Below are positions 50,156-62,389 of a DNA stretch of 64,000 bases, one piece after another. Position 1 is the first letter of the stretch; the number at the start of each line of letters is the position of its first letter. The stretch is from Osmia lignaria lignaria (Eukaryota > Arthropoda > Insecta > Hymenoptera > Megachilidae): the NCBI RefSeq assembly GCF_051020975.1, contig NW_027478158.1, positions 14,322,001-14,386,000 of the forward strand, in the 5' to 3' direction. A program made the position numbers and the translations under genes. The notes under the pieces were generated by a model. The model did no database searches. It was not told the origin of the DNA and worked only from the letters and a program-made list of their open reading frames with translations.

Positions 50156-50799
50156 TTGCATATTTATCTCTAGGGAAGGGGCCTGACGGACATATTTCGA
50201 GATATTTCTTCTTCTTGTTGTTCTTCTTCTGCACAGCTAAGCTGGAAGTGGCATTTGCGGCTCGCACTAGTGCAGAGTTATCTCAAAGAAAGGGGCCACG
50301 GTGTTTCTGTATCTCTATTATGTTGGTGCGGCTTCGGAACTTTTAAATATCTCGATATATCTCGAAAACTACGCATCTGATCAAAAAATATCATCGAACA
50401 TAAAAAGTAGGAAACTTAATTCTCTACAAAAAAGGTCTCTTAACATTTTGCCATAGCTCGCTTCGTTTCCGAGATATTTGCATATTTATCTCAAGCGAAG
50501 GGGCCTGACGGACATATTTCGAGATATTTCTTCTTCTTGTTGTTCTTCTTCTGCACAGCTAAGCTGGAAGTGGCATTTGCGGCTCGCACTAGTGCAGAGT
50601 TATCTCAAAGAAAGGGGCCACGGTGTTTCTGTATCTCTATTATGTTGGTGCGGCTTCGGAACTTTTAAATATCTCGATATATCTCGAAAACTACGCATCT
50701 GATCAAAAAATATCATCGAACATAAAAAGTAGGAAACTTAATTCTCTACAAAAAAGGTCTCTTAACATTTTGCCATAGCTCGCTTCGTTTCCGAGATAT
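50156..50799. repeat. Monomer doublet with ATCATCGAACATAAA ending
   Basis: Copies at 50156 and 50478 share a GCATATTTATCTC start, the GCGGCTCGCACTAG middle, CTCGAAAACTACGCATC and ATCATCGAAC. They differ at CTCTAGGG (in-frame stop) against CTCAAGCG. This is a single-monomer duplication. Confidence 0.75.
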
Positions 50800-51443
50800 T
50801 TGCAGATTTATCTCAAGGGAAGTGGCCTGACGGACATATTTCGAGATATTTCTTGTTCTTGTTGTTCTTCTTCTGCACAGCTAAGCTGGAAGTGGCATTT
50901 GCAGCTCGCAATAGTGCAGAGTTATCCCAAAGAAAGGGGCCACGGTGTTTCTGTATCTCTATTATGTTGGTGCGGCTTCGGAACTTTTAAATATCGCGAT
51001 ATATCTCGAAAACTACGCTTCTGATCAAAAAATATCATAGAACATAGATTGTAGGAAACATAATTCTCTACAAAAAAGTTCTCTTAATATTTTGCCATAG
51101 CTCGCTTCGTTTCCGAGATATTTGCAGATTTATCTCAAGGGAAGGGTCCTGATGGACATATTTCGAGGTATTTCTTCTTCTTGTTGTTCTTCTTCTGCAC
51201 AGCTAAACTGGAAGTGGCATTTCCAGCTCGGAATCGTGCAGAGTGATCTCAAAGAAAGGGGCCACGGTGTTTCTGTATCTCTATTATGTTGGTGCGGCTT
51301 CGGAACTTTTAAATATCTTGATATATCTCGAGAACTACGCATCTGATCAAAAAATATCATAGAACATGAAAAGTAGGAACCTTAATTCTCTACAAAAAAG
51401 GTCTCTTAACATTTTGCCATAGCTCTCTTCGTTTCCGAGATAT
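50800..51443. repeat. Two diverged monomers
   Basis: The 50800 copy has GAAGTGGCCTG, ATTTCTTGTTCTTG, TTATCCCAAAG, AAATATCGCGATATATC and ACATAGATTG. The 51122 copy has AAGTTCTCTTAATATTTTG, GGGTCCTGATGG, TTTCGAGGTATTTC, CTCGGAATCGTGCAGAGTGATC and AGGAACCTTAATTC. They form an island of high divergence between two homogeneous HOR zones. Confidence 0.75.
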
Positions 51444-52731
51444 TTGCAGATTTATCTCAAGGGAAGGGGCCTGACGGACATATTTCGAGATATTTCTTCT
51501 TCTTGTTGTTCTTCTTCTGCACAGCTAAGCTGGAAGTGGCATTTGCAGCTCGCAATAGTGCAGAGTTATCTCAAAGAAAGGGGCCACGGTGTTTCTGTAT
51601 CTCTATTATGTTGGTGCGGCTTCGGAACTTTTAAATATCTTGATATATCTCGAGAACTACGCGTCTGATCAAAAAATATCATAGAACATAAAAAGTAGGA
51701 AACATAATTCTCTACAAAAACGGTCTCTTAACATTTTGCCATAGCTCGCTTCGTTTCCGAGATATTTGCAGATATATCTCAAGGGAAGGGGCCTGACGGA
51801 CATATTTCGAGATATTTCTTCTTCTTGTTGTTCTTCTTCTGCACAGCTAAGCTGGAAGTGGCATTTGCGGCTCGCACTGGTGCACAGTTATCTCAAAGAA
51901 AGGGGCCACGGTGTTTCTGTATCTCTATTATGTTGGTGCGGCTTCGAAACTTTTAAGTATCTCGATATATCTCGAAAACTACGCTTCTGATCAAAAAATA
52001 TCATAGAACATAAATTGTAGGAAACATAATTCTCTACAAAAAACGTCTCTTAACATTTTGCCATAGCTCGCTTCGTTTCCGAGATATTTGCAGATTTATC
52101 TCAAGGGAAGGGGCCTAACGGACATATTTCGAGATATTTCTTCTTCTTGTTGTTCTTCTTCTGCACAGCTAAGCTGGAAGTGGCATTTGCGGCTCGCAAT
52201 AGTGCAGAGATATCTCAAAGAAAGGGGCCACGGTGTTTCTGTATCTCTATTATGTTGGTGCGGCTTCGGAACTTTTAAATATCTTGATATATCTCGAGAA
52301 CTACGCGTCTGATCAAAAAATATCATAGAACATAAAAAGTAGGAAACATAATTCTCTACAAAAAAGGTCTCTCAACATTTTGCCATAGCTCGCTTCGTTT
52401 CCGAGATATTTGCAGATTTATCTCAAGGGAAGGGGCCTGACGGACATATTTCGAGATATTTCTTCTTCTTGTCGTTCTTCTTCTGCACAGCTAAGCTGGA
52501 AGTGGCATTTGCGGTTCGCACTAGTGCACAGTTATCTCAAAGAAAGGGGCCACGGTGTTTCTGTATCTCTATTATGTTGGTGCGGCTTCGGAACTTTTAA
52601 GTATCTCGATATATCTCGAAAACTACGCTTCTGATCAAAAAATATCATAGAACATAAATTGTAGGAAACATAATTCTCTACAAAAAACGTCTCTTAACAT
52701 TTTGCCATAGCTCGCTTCGTTTCCGAGATAT
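51444..52731. repeat. 644-bp dimer HOR, two copies (51444 and 52088)
   Basis: Copies 51444 and 52088 end in GAGAACTACGCGTCTGATC. Copies 51766 and 52410 have GTGCACAGTTATC, CTTTTAAGTATC and the CTCGAAAAC ending. The pair repeats at +644 bp, with private changes such as GGCTTCGAAAC in 51766 and TTGTCGTTC with GCGGTTCGC in 52410. Similar GCGTCTG and GTGCACAG marks occur in 36312-36634, which suggests exchange with that zone. Confidence 0.75.
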
Positions 52732-53159
52732 TTGCAGATTCAGCTCAAAGGAACTGGCCTGACGGACATATTTCGAGATATTTCTTCTTCTTGTTGTTCT
52801 TCCTCTGCACACCTAAGCTGGAAGTGGCATTTGCAGCTCGCAATAGTGTAGAGTTATCTCAAAGAAAGGGGCCACGGTGTTTCTGTATCTCTATTATGTT
52901 GGTGCGGCTTCGGAACTTTTAAATATCTTGATATATCTCGAGAACTACGCATCTGATCAAAAAATATCATAGAACATGAAAAGTAGGAAACTTAATTCTC
53001 TACAAAAAAGGTCTCTTAACATTTTGCCATAGCTCTCTTCGTTTCCGAGATATTTGCAGATTTATCTCAAGGGAAGGGGCCTGACGGACATATTTCGAGA
53101 TATTTCTTCTTCTTGTTGTTCTTCTTCTGCACAGCTAAGCTGGAAGTGGCATTTACAGC

Positions 53160-54769
53160 TCGCAATAGTGCAGAGTTATCTCAAAGAAAGGGGCCACGGT
53201 GTTTCTGTATCTCTATTATGTTGGTGCGGCTTCGGAACTTTTAAATATCTCGATATATCTCGAAAACTACGCTTCTGATCAAAAAATATCATAGAACGTA
53301 AATTGTAGGAAATATTATTCTCTACAAAAAAGGTCTCTCAACGTTTTGCCATAGCTCGCTTCGTTTCCGAGATATTTGCAGATTCATCTCAAGGGAAGGG
53401 GTCTGACGGACATATTTCGAGATATTTCTTCTTCTTGTTGTTCTTCTTCTGCACAGCTAAGCTGGAAGTGGCATTTGCGGCTCGCACTGGTGCACAGTTA
53501 TCTCAAAGAAAGGGGCCACGGTGTTTCTGTATCTCTATTATGTTGGTGCGTCTTCGGAACTTTTAAATATCTCGATATATCTCGAAAACTACGCTTCTGA
53601 TCAAAAAATATCATAGAACATAAATTGTAGGAAACATAATTCTGTACAAAAAACGTCTCTTAACATTTTGCCATAGCTCACTTCGTTTCCGAGATATTTG
53701 CAGATTCAGCTCAAAGGAACTGGCCTGACGGACATATTTCGAGATATTTCTTCTTCTTGTTGTTCTTCCTCTGCACAGCTAAGCTGGAAGTGGCATTTGC
53801 AGCTCGCAATAGTGCAGAGTTATCTCAAAGAAAGGGGCCACGGTGTTTCTGTATCTCTATTATGTTGGTGCGGCTTCGGAACTTTTAAATATCTTGATAT
53901 ATCTCGAGAACTACGCATCTGATCAAAAAATATCATAGAACATAAAAAGTAGGAAACTTAATTCTCTACAAAAAAGGTCTCTTAACATTTTGCCATAGCT
54001 CGCTTCGTTTCCGAGACATTTGCAGATTTATCTCAAGGGAAGGGGCCTGACGGACATATTTCGAGATATTTCTTCTTCTTGTTGTTCTTCTTCTGCACAG
54101 CTGAGCTGGAAGTGGCATTTGCAGGTCGCAATAGTGCAGAGTTATCTCAAAGAAAGGGGCCACGGTGTATCTGTATCTCTATTATGTTGGTGCGGCTTCG
54201 GAACTTTTAAATATCTCGATATATCTCGAAAAGTACGCTTCTGATCAAAAAATATCATAGAACGTAAATTGTAGGAAATATTATTCTCTACAAAAAAGGT
54301 CTCTCAACATTTTGCCATAGCTCGCTTCGTTTCCGAGATATTTGCAGATTCATCTCAAGGGAAGGGGTCTGACGGACATATTTCGAGATATTTCTTCTTC
54401 TTGTTGTTCTTCTTCTGCACAGCTAAGCTCGAAGTGGCATTTGCAGCTCGCAATAGTGCAGAGTTATCTCAAAGAAAGAGGCCACGGTGTTTCTGTACCT
54501 CTATTATGTTGGTGCAGCTTCGGAACTTTTAAATATCTTGATATATCTCGAGAACTACGCATCTGATCAAAAAATATCATAGAACATAAAAAGTAGGAAA
54601 CATAATTCTCTACAGAAAAGGTCTCTTAACATTTTGCCATAGCTCGCTTCGTTTCCGAGATATTTGCAGATATATCTCAAGGGAAGGGGCCTGACGGACA
54701 TATTTCGAGATATTTCTTCTTCTTGTTGTTCTTCTTCTGCACAGCTGAGCTGGAAGTGGCATTTGCAGG
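53160..54769. repeat. 1610-bp 5-mer HOR (A-B-C-D-E), copy 1
   Basis: Monomer types: A (53376: GATTCATCTC, GCACTGGTGCACAG, GGTGCGTCTTCGG, ATTCTGTACAAAA); B (53698: GATTCAGCTCAAAGGAAC, TTCCTCTGC); C (54020: CAGCTGAGCTGG, GCAGGTCGC, GTGTATCTG, AAAAGTACGC); D (54342: AGCTCGAAGTGG, AAAGAGGCC, GTACCTC, GGTGCAGC); E (54664: CTACAGAAAAGG, GCAGATATATC, GCTGAGCTGG, AAAACTACGC). The left edge lies in the 53054 copy, whose right half is E-like. Private marks: CTCACTTCG before B and GAGACATTTG in C. Confidence 0.9.
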
Positions 54770-56379
54770 TCGCAATAGTGCAGAGTTATCTCAAAGAAAG
54801 GGGCCACGGTGTTTCTGTATCTCTATTATGTTGGTGCGGCTTCGGAACTTTTAAATATCTCGATATATCTCGAAAACTACGCTTCTGATCAAAAAATATC
54901 ATAGAACGTAAATTGTAGGAAATATTATTCTCTACAAAAAAGGTCTCTCAACGTTTTGCCATAGCTCGCTTCGTTTCCGAGATATTTGCAGATTCATCTC
55001 AAGGGAAGGGGTCTGACGGACATATTTCGAGATATTTCTTCTTCTTGTTGTTCTTCTTCTGCACAGCTAAGCTGGAAGTGGCATTTGCGGCTCGCACTGG
55101 TGCACAGTTATCTCAAAGAAAGGGGCCACGGTGTTTCTGTATCTCTATTATGTTGGTGCGTCTTCGGAACTTTTAAATATCTCGATATATCTCGAAAACT
55201 ACGCTTCTGATCAAAAAATATCATAGAACATAAATTGTAGGAAACATAATTCTGTACAAAAAACGTCTCTTAACATTTTGCCATAGCTCGCTTCGTTTCC
55301 GAGATATTTGCAGATTCAGCTCAAAGGAACTGGCCTGACGGACATATTTCGAGATATTTCTTCTTCTTGTTGTTCTTCCTCTGCACAGCTAAGCTGGAAG
55401 TGGCATTTGCAGCTCGCAATAGTGCAGAGTTATCTCAAAGAAAGGGGCCACGGTGTTTCTGTATCTCTATTATGTTGGTGCGGCTTCGGAACTTTTAAAT
55501 ATCTTGATATATCTCGAGAACTACGCATCTGATCAAAAAATATCATAGAACATAAAAAGTAGGAAACTTAATTCTCTACAAAAAAGGTCTCTTAACATTT
55601 TGCCATAGCTCGCTTCGTTTCCGAGATATTTCCAGATTTATCTCAAGGGAAGGGGCCTGACGGACATATTTCGAGATATTTCTTCTTCTTGTTGTTCTTC
55701 TTCTGCACAGCTGAGCTGGAAGTGGCATTTGCAGGTCGCAATAGTGCAGAGTTATCTCAAAGAAAGGGGCCACGGTGTATCTGTATCTCTATTATGTTGG
55801 TGCGGCTTCGGAACTTTTAAATATCTCGATATATCTCGAAAAGTACGCTTCTGATCAAAAAATATCATAGAACGTAAATTGTAGGAAATATTATTCTCTA
55901 CAAAAAAGGTCTCTCAACATTTTGCCATAGCTCGCTTCGTTTCCGAGATATTTGCAGATTCATCTCAAGGGAAGGGGTCTGACGGACATATTTCGAGATA
56001 TTTCTTCTTCTTGTTGTTCTTCTTCTGCACAGCTAAGCTCGAAGTGGCATTTGCAGCTCGCAATAGTGCAGAGTTATCTCAAAGAAAGAGGCCACGGTGT
56101 TTCTGTACCTCTATTATGTTGGTGCAGCTTCGGAACTTTTAAATATCTTGATATATCTCGAGAACTACGCATCTGATCAAAAAATATCATAGAACATAAA
56201 AAGTAGGAAACATAATTCTCTACAGAAAAGGTCTCTTAACATTTTGCCATAGCTCGCTTCGTTTCCGAGATATTTGCAGATATATCTCAAGGGAAGGGGC
56301 CTGACGGACATATTTCGAGATATTTCTTCTTCTTGTTGTTCTTCTTCTGCACAGCTGAGCTGGAAGTGGCATTTGCAGG
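54770..56379. repeat. 1610-bp 5-mer HOR (A-B-C-D-E), copy 2
   Basis: Monomers 54986 (A), 55308 (B), 55630 (C), 55952 (D) and 56274 (E), in the same order with the same marks. C reads GATATTTCCAG here, which removes the TTG of the copy start; the same change is in the C of the next unit (57240), so these two units are closer to each other than to copy 1. Confidence 0.9.
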
Positions 56380-57883
56380 TCGCAATAGTGCAGAGTTATC
56401 TCAAAGAAAGGGGCCACGGTGTTTCTGTATCTCTATTATGTTGGTGCGGCTTCGGAACTTTTAAATATCTCGATATATCTCGAAAACTACGCTTCTGATC
56501 AAAAAATATCATAGAACGTAAATTGTAGGAAATATTATTCTCTACAAAAAAGGTCTCTCAACGTTTTGCCATAGCTCGCTTCGTTTCCGAGATATTTGCA
56601 GATTCATCTCAAGGGAAGGGGTCTGACGGACATATTTCGAGATATTTCTTCTTCTTGTTGTTCTTCTTCTGCACAGCTAAGCTGGAAGTGGCATTTGCGG
56701 CTCGCACTGGTGCACAGTTATCTCAAAGAAAGGGGCCACGGTGTTTCTGTATCTCTATTATGTTGTTGCGTCTTCGGAACTTTTAAATATCTCGATATAT
56801 CTCGAAAACTACGCTTCTGATCAAAAAATATCATAGAACATAAATTGTAGGAAACATAATTCTGTACAAAAAACGTCTCTTAACATTTTGCCATAGCTCG
56901 CTTCGTTTCCGAGATATTTGCAGATTCAGCTCAAAGGAACTGGCCTGACGGACATATTTCGAGATATTTCTTCTTCTTGTTGTTCTTCCTCTGCACAGCT
57001 AAGCTGGAAGTGGCATTTGCAGCTCGCAATAGTGCAGAGTTATCTCAAAGAAAGGGGCCACGGTGTTTCTGTATCTCTATTATGTTGGTGCGGCTTCGGA
57101 ACTTTTAAATATCTTGATATATCTCGAGAACTACGCATCTGATCAAAAAATATCATAGAACATAAAAAGTAGGAAACTTAATTCTCTACAAAAAAGGTCT
57201 CTTAACATTTTGCCATAGCTCGCTTCGTTTCCGAGATATTTCCAGATTTATCTCAAGGGAAGGGGCCTGACGGACATATTTCGAGATATTTCTTCTTCTT
57301 GTTGTTCTTCTTCTGCACAGCTGAGCTGGAAGTGGCATTTGCAGGTCGCAATAGTGCAGAGTTATCTCAAAGAAAGGGGCCACGGTGTATCTGTATCTCT
57401 ATTATGTTGGTGCGGCTTCGGAACTTTTAAATATCTCGATATATCTCGAAAAGTACGCTTCTGATCAAAAAATATCATAGAACGTAAATTGTAGGAAATA
57501 TTATTCTCTACAAAAAAGGTCTCTCAACATTTTGCCATAGCTCGCTTCGTTTCCGAGATATTTGCAGATTCATCTCAAGGGAAGGGGTCTGACGGACATA
57601 TTTCGAGATATTTCTTCTTCTTGTTGTTCTTCTTCTGCACAGCTATGCTCGAAGTGGCATTTGCAGCTCGCAATAGTGCAGAGTTATCTCAAAGAAAGAG
57701 GCCACGGTGTTTCTGTACCTCTATTATGTTGGTGCAGCTTCGGAACTTTTAAATATCTTGATATATCTCGAGAACTACGCATCTGATCAAAAAATATCAT
57801 AGAACATAAAAAGTAGGAAACATAATTCTCTACAGAAAAGGTCTCTTAACATTTTGCCATAGCTCGCTTCGTTTCCGAGATAT
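56380..57883. repeat. 5-mer HOR, copy 3 (A-B-C-D, then hybrid E/A)
   Basis: Monomers 56596 (A, private GTTGTTGCGTC), 56918 (B), 57240 (C, GATATTTCCAG) and 57562 (D, private GCTATGCTCG). Instead of a full E followed by a full A, a single hybrid monomer follows at 57884, so the period shortens from five to four monomers. Confidence 0.88.
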
Positions 57884-58205
57884 TTGCAGATATATCTCAA
57901 GGGAAGGGGCCTGACGGACATATTTCGAGATATTTCTTCTTCTTGTTGTTCTTCTTCTGCACAGCTAAGCTGGAAGTGGCATTTGCGGCTCGCACTGGTG
58001 CACAGTTATCTCAAAGAAAGGGGCCACGGTGTTTCTGTATCTCTATTATGTTGGTGCGTCTTCGGAACTTTTAAATATCTCGATATATCTCGAAAACTAC
58101 GCTTCTGATCAAAAAATATCATAGAACATAAATTGTTGGAAACATAATTCTCTACAAAAAACGTCTCTTAACATTTTGCCATAGCTCGCTTCGTTTCCGA
58201 GATAT
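57884..58205. repeat. Hybrid E/A monomer
   Basis: The entry CTACAGAAAAGG and the GCAGATATATCTC start are type E. From GCTAAGCTGG onward the copy is type A (GCACTGGTGCACAG, GGTGCGTCTTCGG). The junction lies between about 57898 and 57966. The product is what an unequal exchange between E and A would give, removing one monomer. The exit TTGTTGGAAAC and ATTCTCTACAAAAAACG differ slightly from other A copies. Confidence 0.82.
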
Positions 58206-61103
58206 TTGCAGATTCAGCTCAAAGGAACTGGCCTGACGGACATATTTCGAGATATTTCTTCTTCTTGTTGTTCTTCCTCTGCACAGCTAAGCTGGAAGTG
58301 GCATTTGCAGCTCGCAATAGTGCAGAGTTATCTCAAAGAAAGGGGCCACGGTGTTTCTGTATCTCTATTATGTTGGTGCGGCTTCGGAACTTTTAAATAT
58401 CTTGATATATCTCGAGAACTACGCATCTGATCAAAAAATATCATAGAACATAAAAAGTAGGAAACTTAATTCTCTACAAAAAAGGTCTCTTAACATTTTG
58501 CCATAGCTCGCTTCGTTTCCGAGATATTTGCAGATTTATCTCAAGGGGAGGGGCCTGACGGACATATTTCGAGATATTTCTTCTTCTTGTTGTTCTTCTT
58601 CTGCACAGCTGAGCTGGAAGTGGCATTTGCAGGTCGCAATAGTGCAGAGTTATCTCAAAGAAAGGGGCCACGGTGTTTCTGTATCTCTATTATGTTGGTG
58701 CGGCTTCGGAACTTTTAAATATCTCGATATATCTCGAAAACTACGCTTCTGATCAAAAAATATCATAGAACGTAAATTGTAGGAAATATTATTCTCTACA
58801 AAAAAGGTCTCTCAACGTTTTGCCATAGCTCGCTTCGTTTCCGAGATATTTGCAGATTCATCTCAAGGGAAGGGGTCTGACGGACATATTTCGAGATATT
58901 TCTTCTTCTTGTTGTCCTTCTTCTGCACAGCTAAGCTGGAAGTGGCATTTGCGGCTCGCACTGGTGCACAGTTATCTCAAAGAAAGGGGCCACGGTGTTT
59001 CTGTATCTCTATTATGTTGGTGTGTCTTCGGAACTTTTAAATATCTCGATATATCTCGAAAACTACGCTTCTGATCAAAAAATATCATAGAACATAAATT
59101 GTAGGAAACATAATTCTGTACAAAAAACGTCTCTTAACATTTTGCCATAGCTCGCTTCGTTTCCGAGATATTTGCAGATTCAGCTCAAAGGAACTGGCCT
59201 GACGGACATATTTCGAGATATTTCTTCTTCTTGTTGTTCTTCCTCTGCACAGCTAAGCTGGAAGTTGCATTTGCAGCTCGCAATAGTGCAGAGTTATCTC
59301 AAAGAAAGGGGCCACGGTGTTTCTGTATCTCTATTATGTTGGTGCGGCTTCGGAACTTTTAAATATCTTGATATATCTCGAGAACTACGCATCTGATCAA
59401 AAAATATCATAGAACATAAAAAGTAGGAAACTTAATTCTCTACAAAAAAGGTCTCTTAACATTTTGCCATAGCTCGCTTCGTTTCCGAGATACTTGCAGA
59501 TTTATCTCAAGGGAAGGGGCCTGACGGACATATTTCGAGATATTTCTTCTTCTTGTTGTTCTTCTTCTGCACAGCTGAGCTGGAAGTGGCATTTGCAGGT
59601 CGCAATAGTGCAGAGTTATCTCAAAGAAAGGGGCCACGGTGTTTCTGTATCTCTATTATGTTGGTGCGGCTTCGGAACTTTTAAATATCTCGATATATCT
59701 CGAAAACTACGCTTCTGATCAAAAAATATCATAGAACGTAAATTGTAGGAAATATTATTCTCTACAAAAAAGGTCTCTCAACGTTTTGCCATAGCTCGCT
59801 TCGTTTCCGAGATATTTGCAGATTCATCTCAAGGGAAGGGGTCTGACGGACATATTTCGAGATATTTCTTCTTCTTGTTGTTCTTCTTCTGCACAGCTAA
59901 GCTGGAAGTGGCATTTGCGGCTCGCACTGGTGCACAGTTATCTCAAAGAAAGGGGCCACGGTGTTTCTGTATCTCTATTATGTTGGTGCGTCTTCGGAAC
60001 TTTTAAATATCTCGATATATCTCGAAAACTACGCTTCTGATCAAAAAATATCATAGAACATAAATTGTAGGAAACATAATTCTGTACAAAAAACGTCTCT
60101 TAACATTTTGCCATAGCTCGCTTCGTTTCCGAGATATTTGCAGATTCAGCTCAAAGGAACTGGCCTGACGGACATATTTCGAGATATTTCTTCTTCTTGT
60201 TGTTCTTCCTCTGCACAGCTAAGCTGGAAGTGGCATTTGCAGCTCGCAATAGTGCAGAGTTATCTCAAAGAAAGGGGCCACGGTGTTTCTGTATCTCTAT
60301 TATGTTGGTGCGGCTTCGGAACTTTTAAATATCTTGATATATCTCGAGAACTACGCATCTGATCAAAAAATATCATAGAACATAAAAAGTAGGAAACTTA
60401 ATTCTCTACAAAAAAGGTCTCTTAACATTTTGCCATAGCTCGCTTCGTTTCCGAGATACTTGCAGATTTATCTCAAGGGAAGGGGCCTGACGGACATATT
60501 TCGAGATATTTCTTCTTCTTGTTGTTCTTCTTCTGCACAGCTGAGCTGGAAGTGGCATTTGCAGGTCGCAATAGTGCAGAGTTATCTCAAAGAAAGGGGC
60601 CACGGTGTATCTGTATCTCTATTATGTTGGTGCGGCTTCGGAACTTTTAAATATCTCGATATATCTCGAAAAGTACGCTTCTGATCAAAAAATATCATAG
60701 AACGTAAATTGTAGGAAATATTATTCTCTACAAAAAAGGTCTCTCAACATTTTGCCATAGCTCGCTTCGTTTCCGAGATATTTGCAGATTCATCTCAAGG
60801 GAAGGGGTCTGACGGACATATTTCGAGATATTTCTTCTTCTTGTTGTTCTTCTTCTGCACAGCTAAGCTCGAAGTGGCATTTGCAGCTCGCAATAGTGCA
60901 GAGTTATCTCGAAGAAAGGGGCCACGGTGTTTCTGTATCTCTATTATGTTGGTGCGGCTTCGGAACTTTTAAATATCCTGATATATCTCGAGATCTACGC
61001 ATCTGATCAAAAAATATCATAGAACATAAAAAGTAGCAAACTTAATTCTCTACAAAAAAGGTCTCTTAACATTTTGCCATAGCTCGCTTCGTTTCCGAGA
61101 TAT
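58206..61103. repeat. 966-bp 3-mer HOR (B - C/E - A), about three copies
   Basis: Units start at 58206, 59172 and 60138. B is the GATTCAGCTCAAAGGAAC type. The middle monomers at 58528 and 59494 have a C-like left (GCAGATTTATC, GCTGAGCTGG) and an E-like right (GTGTTTCTG, AAAACTACGC). A follows at 58850 and 59816. GATACTTGCAG links 59494 and 60460. The third unit reverts: 60460 has the true C right end (GTGTATCTG, AAAAGTACGC) and is followed by a D-like left half at 60782. The 3-mer thus derives from the 5-mer by a C/E exchange that removed D and joined the two. Confidence 0.85.
60782..61103. repeat. Hybrid monomer closing the 5-mer/3-mer HOR zone
   Basis: The left half is type D (GATTCATCTC, AGCTCGAAGTGG). 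The right half has CTCGAAGAAAGGGG, ATCCTGATATATC, CTCGAGATCTACGC and TAGCAAACTTAATTC. The next copy at 61104 shares CTCGAAGAAAGG. It marks the right edge of the HOR zone that starts near 53160. Confidence 0.7.
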
Positions 61104-62069
61104 TTGCAGATTTATCTCAAGGGAAGGGGCCTGACGGACATATTTCGAGATATTTCTTCTTCTTGTTGTTCTTCTTCTGCACAGCTAAGCTGGAAGTGGC
61201 ATTTGCGGCTCGCACTAGTGCAGAGTTATCTCGAAGAAAGGGGCCACGGTGTTTCTGTATCTCTATTATGTTGGTGCGGCTTCGGAACTTTTAAATATCT
61301 TGATATATCTCGAGAACTACGCATCTGATCAAAAAATATCATAGAACATAAAAAGTAGGAAACTTAACTCTCTACAAAAAAGGTCTCTTAACATTTTGCC
61401 ATAGCTCGCTTCGTTTCCGAGATATTTGCAGATTTATCTCAAGGGAAGGGGCCTGACGGACATATTTCGAGATATTTCTTCTTCTTGTTGTTCTTCTTCT
61501 GCACAGCTAAGCTGGAAGTGGCATTTGCGGCTCGCACTAGTGCAGAGTTATCTCAAAGAAAGGGGCCACGGTGTTTCTGTATCTCTATTATGTTGGTGCG
61601 GCTTCGGAACTTTTAAATATCTCGATATATCTCGAAAACTACGCTTCTGATCAAAAAATATCATAGAACATAAAAAGTAGGAAACTTAATTCTCTACAAA
61701 AAAGGTCTCTTAACATTTTGCCATAGCTCGCTTCGTTTCCGAGATATTTGCAGATTTATCTCAAGGGAAGGGGCCTGACGGACATATTTCGAGATATTTC
61801 TTCTTCTTGTTGTTCTTCTTCTGCACAGCTAAGCTGGAAGTGGCATTTGCGGCTCGCACTAGTGCAGAGTTATCTCAAAGAAAGGGGCCACGGTGTTTCT
61901 GTATCTCTATTATGTTGGTGCGGCTTCGGAACTTTTAAATATCTTGATATATCTCGAGAACTACGCATCTGATCAAAAAATATCATAGAACATAAATTGT
62001 AGGAAACATAATTCTCTACAAAAAACGTCTCTTAACATTTTGCCATAGCTCGCTTCGTTTCCGAGATAT
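61104..62069. repeat. Three closely similar standard monomers
   Basis: Copies at 61104, 61426 and 61748 all have the GCAGATTTATCTC start and the GCGGCTCGCACTAG middle. Right ends alternate between CTCGAGAACTACGCATC (61104, 61748) and CTCGAAAACTACGCTTC (61426). No long period. Confidence 0.7.
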
Positions 62070-62389
62070 TTGCAGATTCAGCTCAAAGGAACGGGCCTGA
62101 CGGACATATTTCGAGATATTTCTTCTTCTTGTTGTTCTTCTTCTGCACAGCTAAGCTGGATGGCATTTGCGGCTCGCAATAGTGCAGAGTAATCTCAAAG
62201 AAAGGGGCCACGGTGTTTCTGTATCTCTATTATGTTGGTGCGGCTTCGGAACTTTTAAATATCTTGATATATCTCGAGAACTACGCATCTGATCAAAAAA
62301 TATCATACAACATAAAAAGTAGGAAACTTAATTCTCTACAAAAAAGGTCTCTTAACATTTTGCCATAGCTCGCTTCGTTTCCGAGATAT
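62070..62389. repeat. 320-bp monomer with 2-bp deletion (GCTGGATGGCA)
   Basis: GCTGGAAGTGGC has lost AG between 62160 and 62161. It is the only 2-bp length change in the window and falls at the same place in the monomer as the deletions at 43809 and 47028. It also has CAGAGTAATCTC, shared with 62390, 63034 and 63356. Confidence 0.92.
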
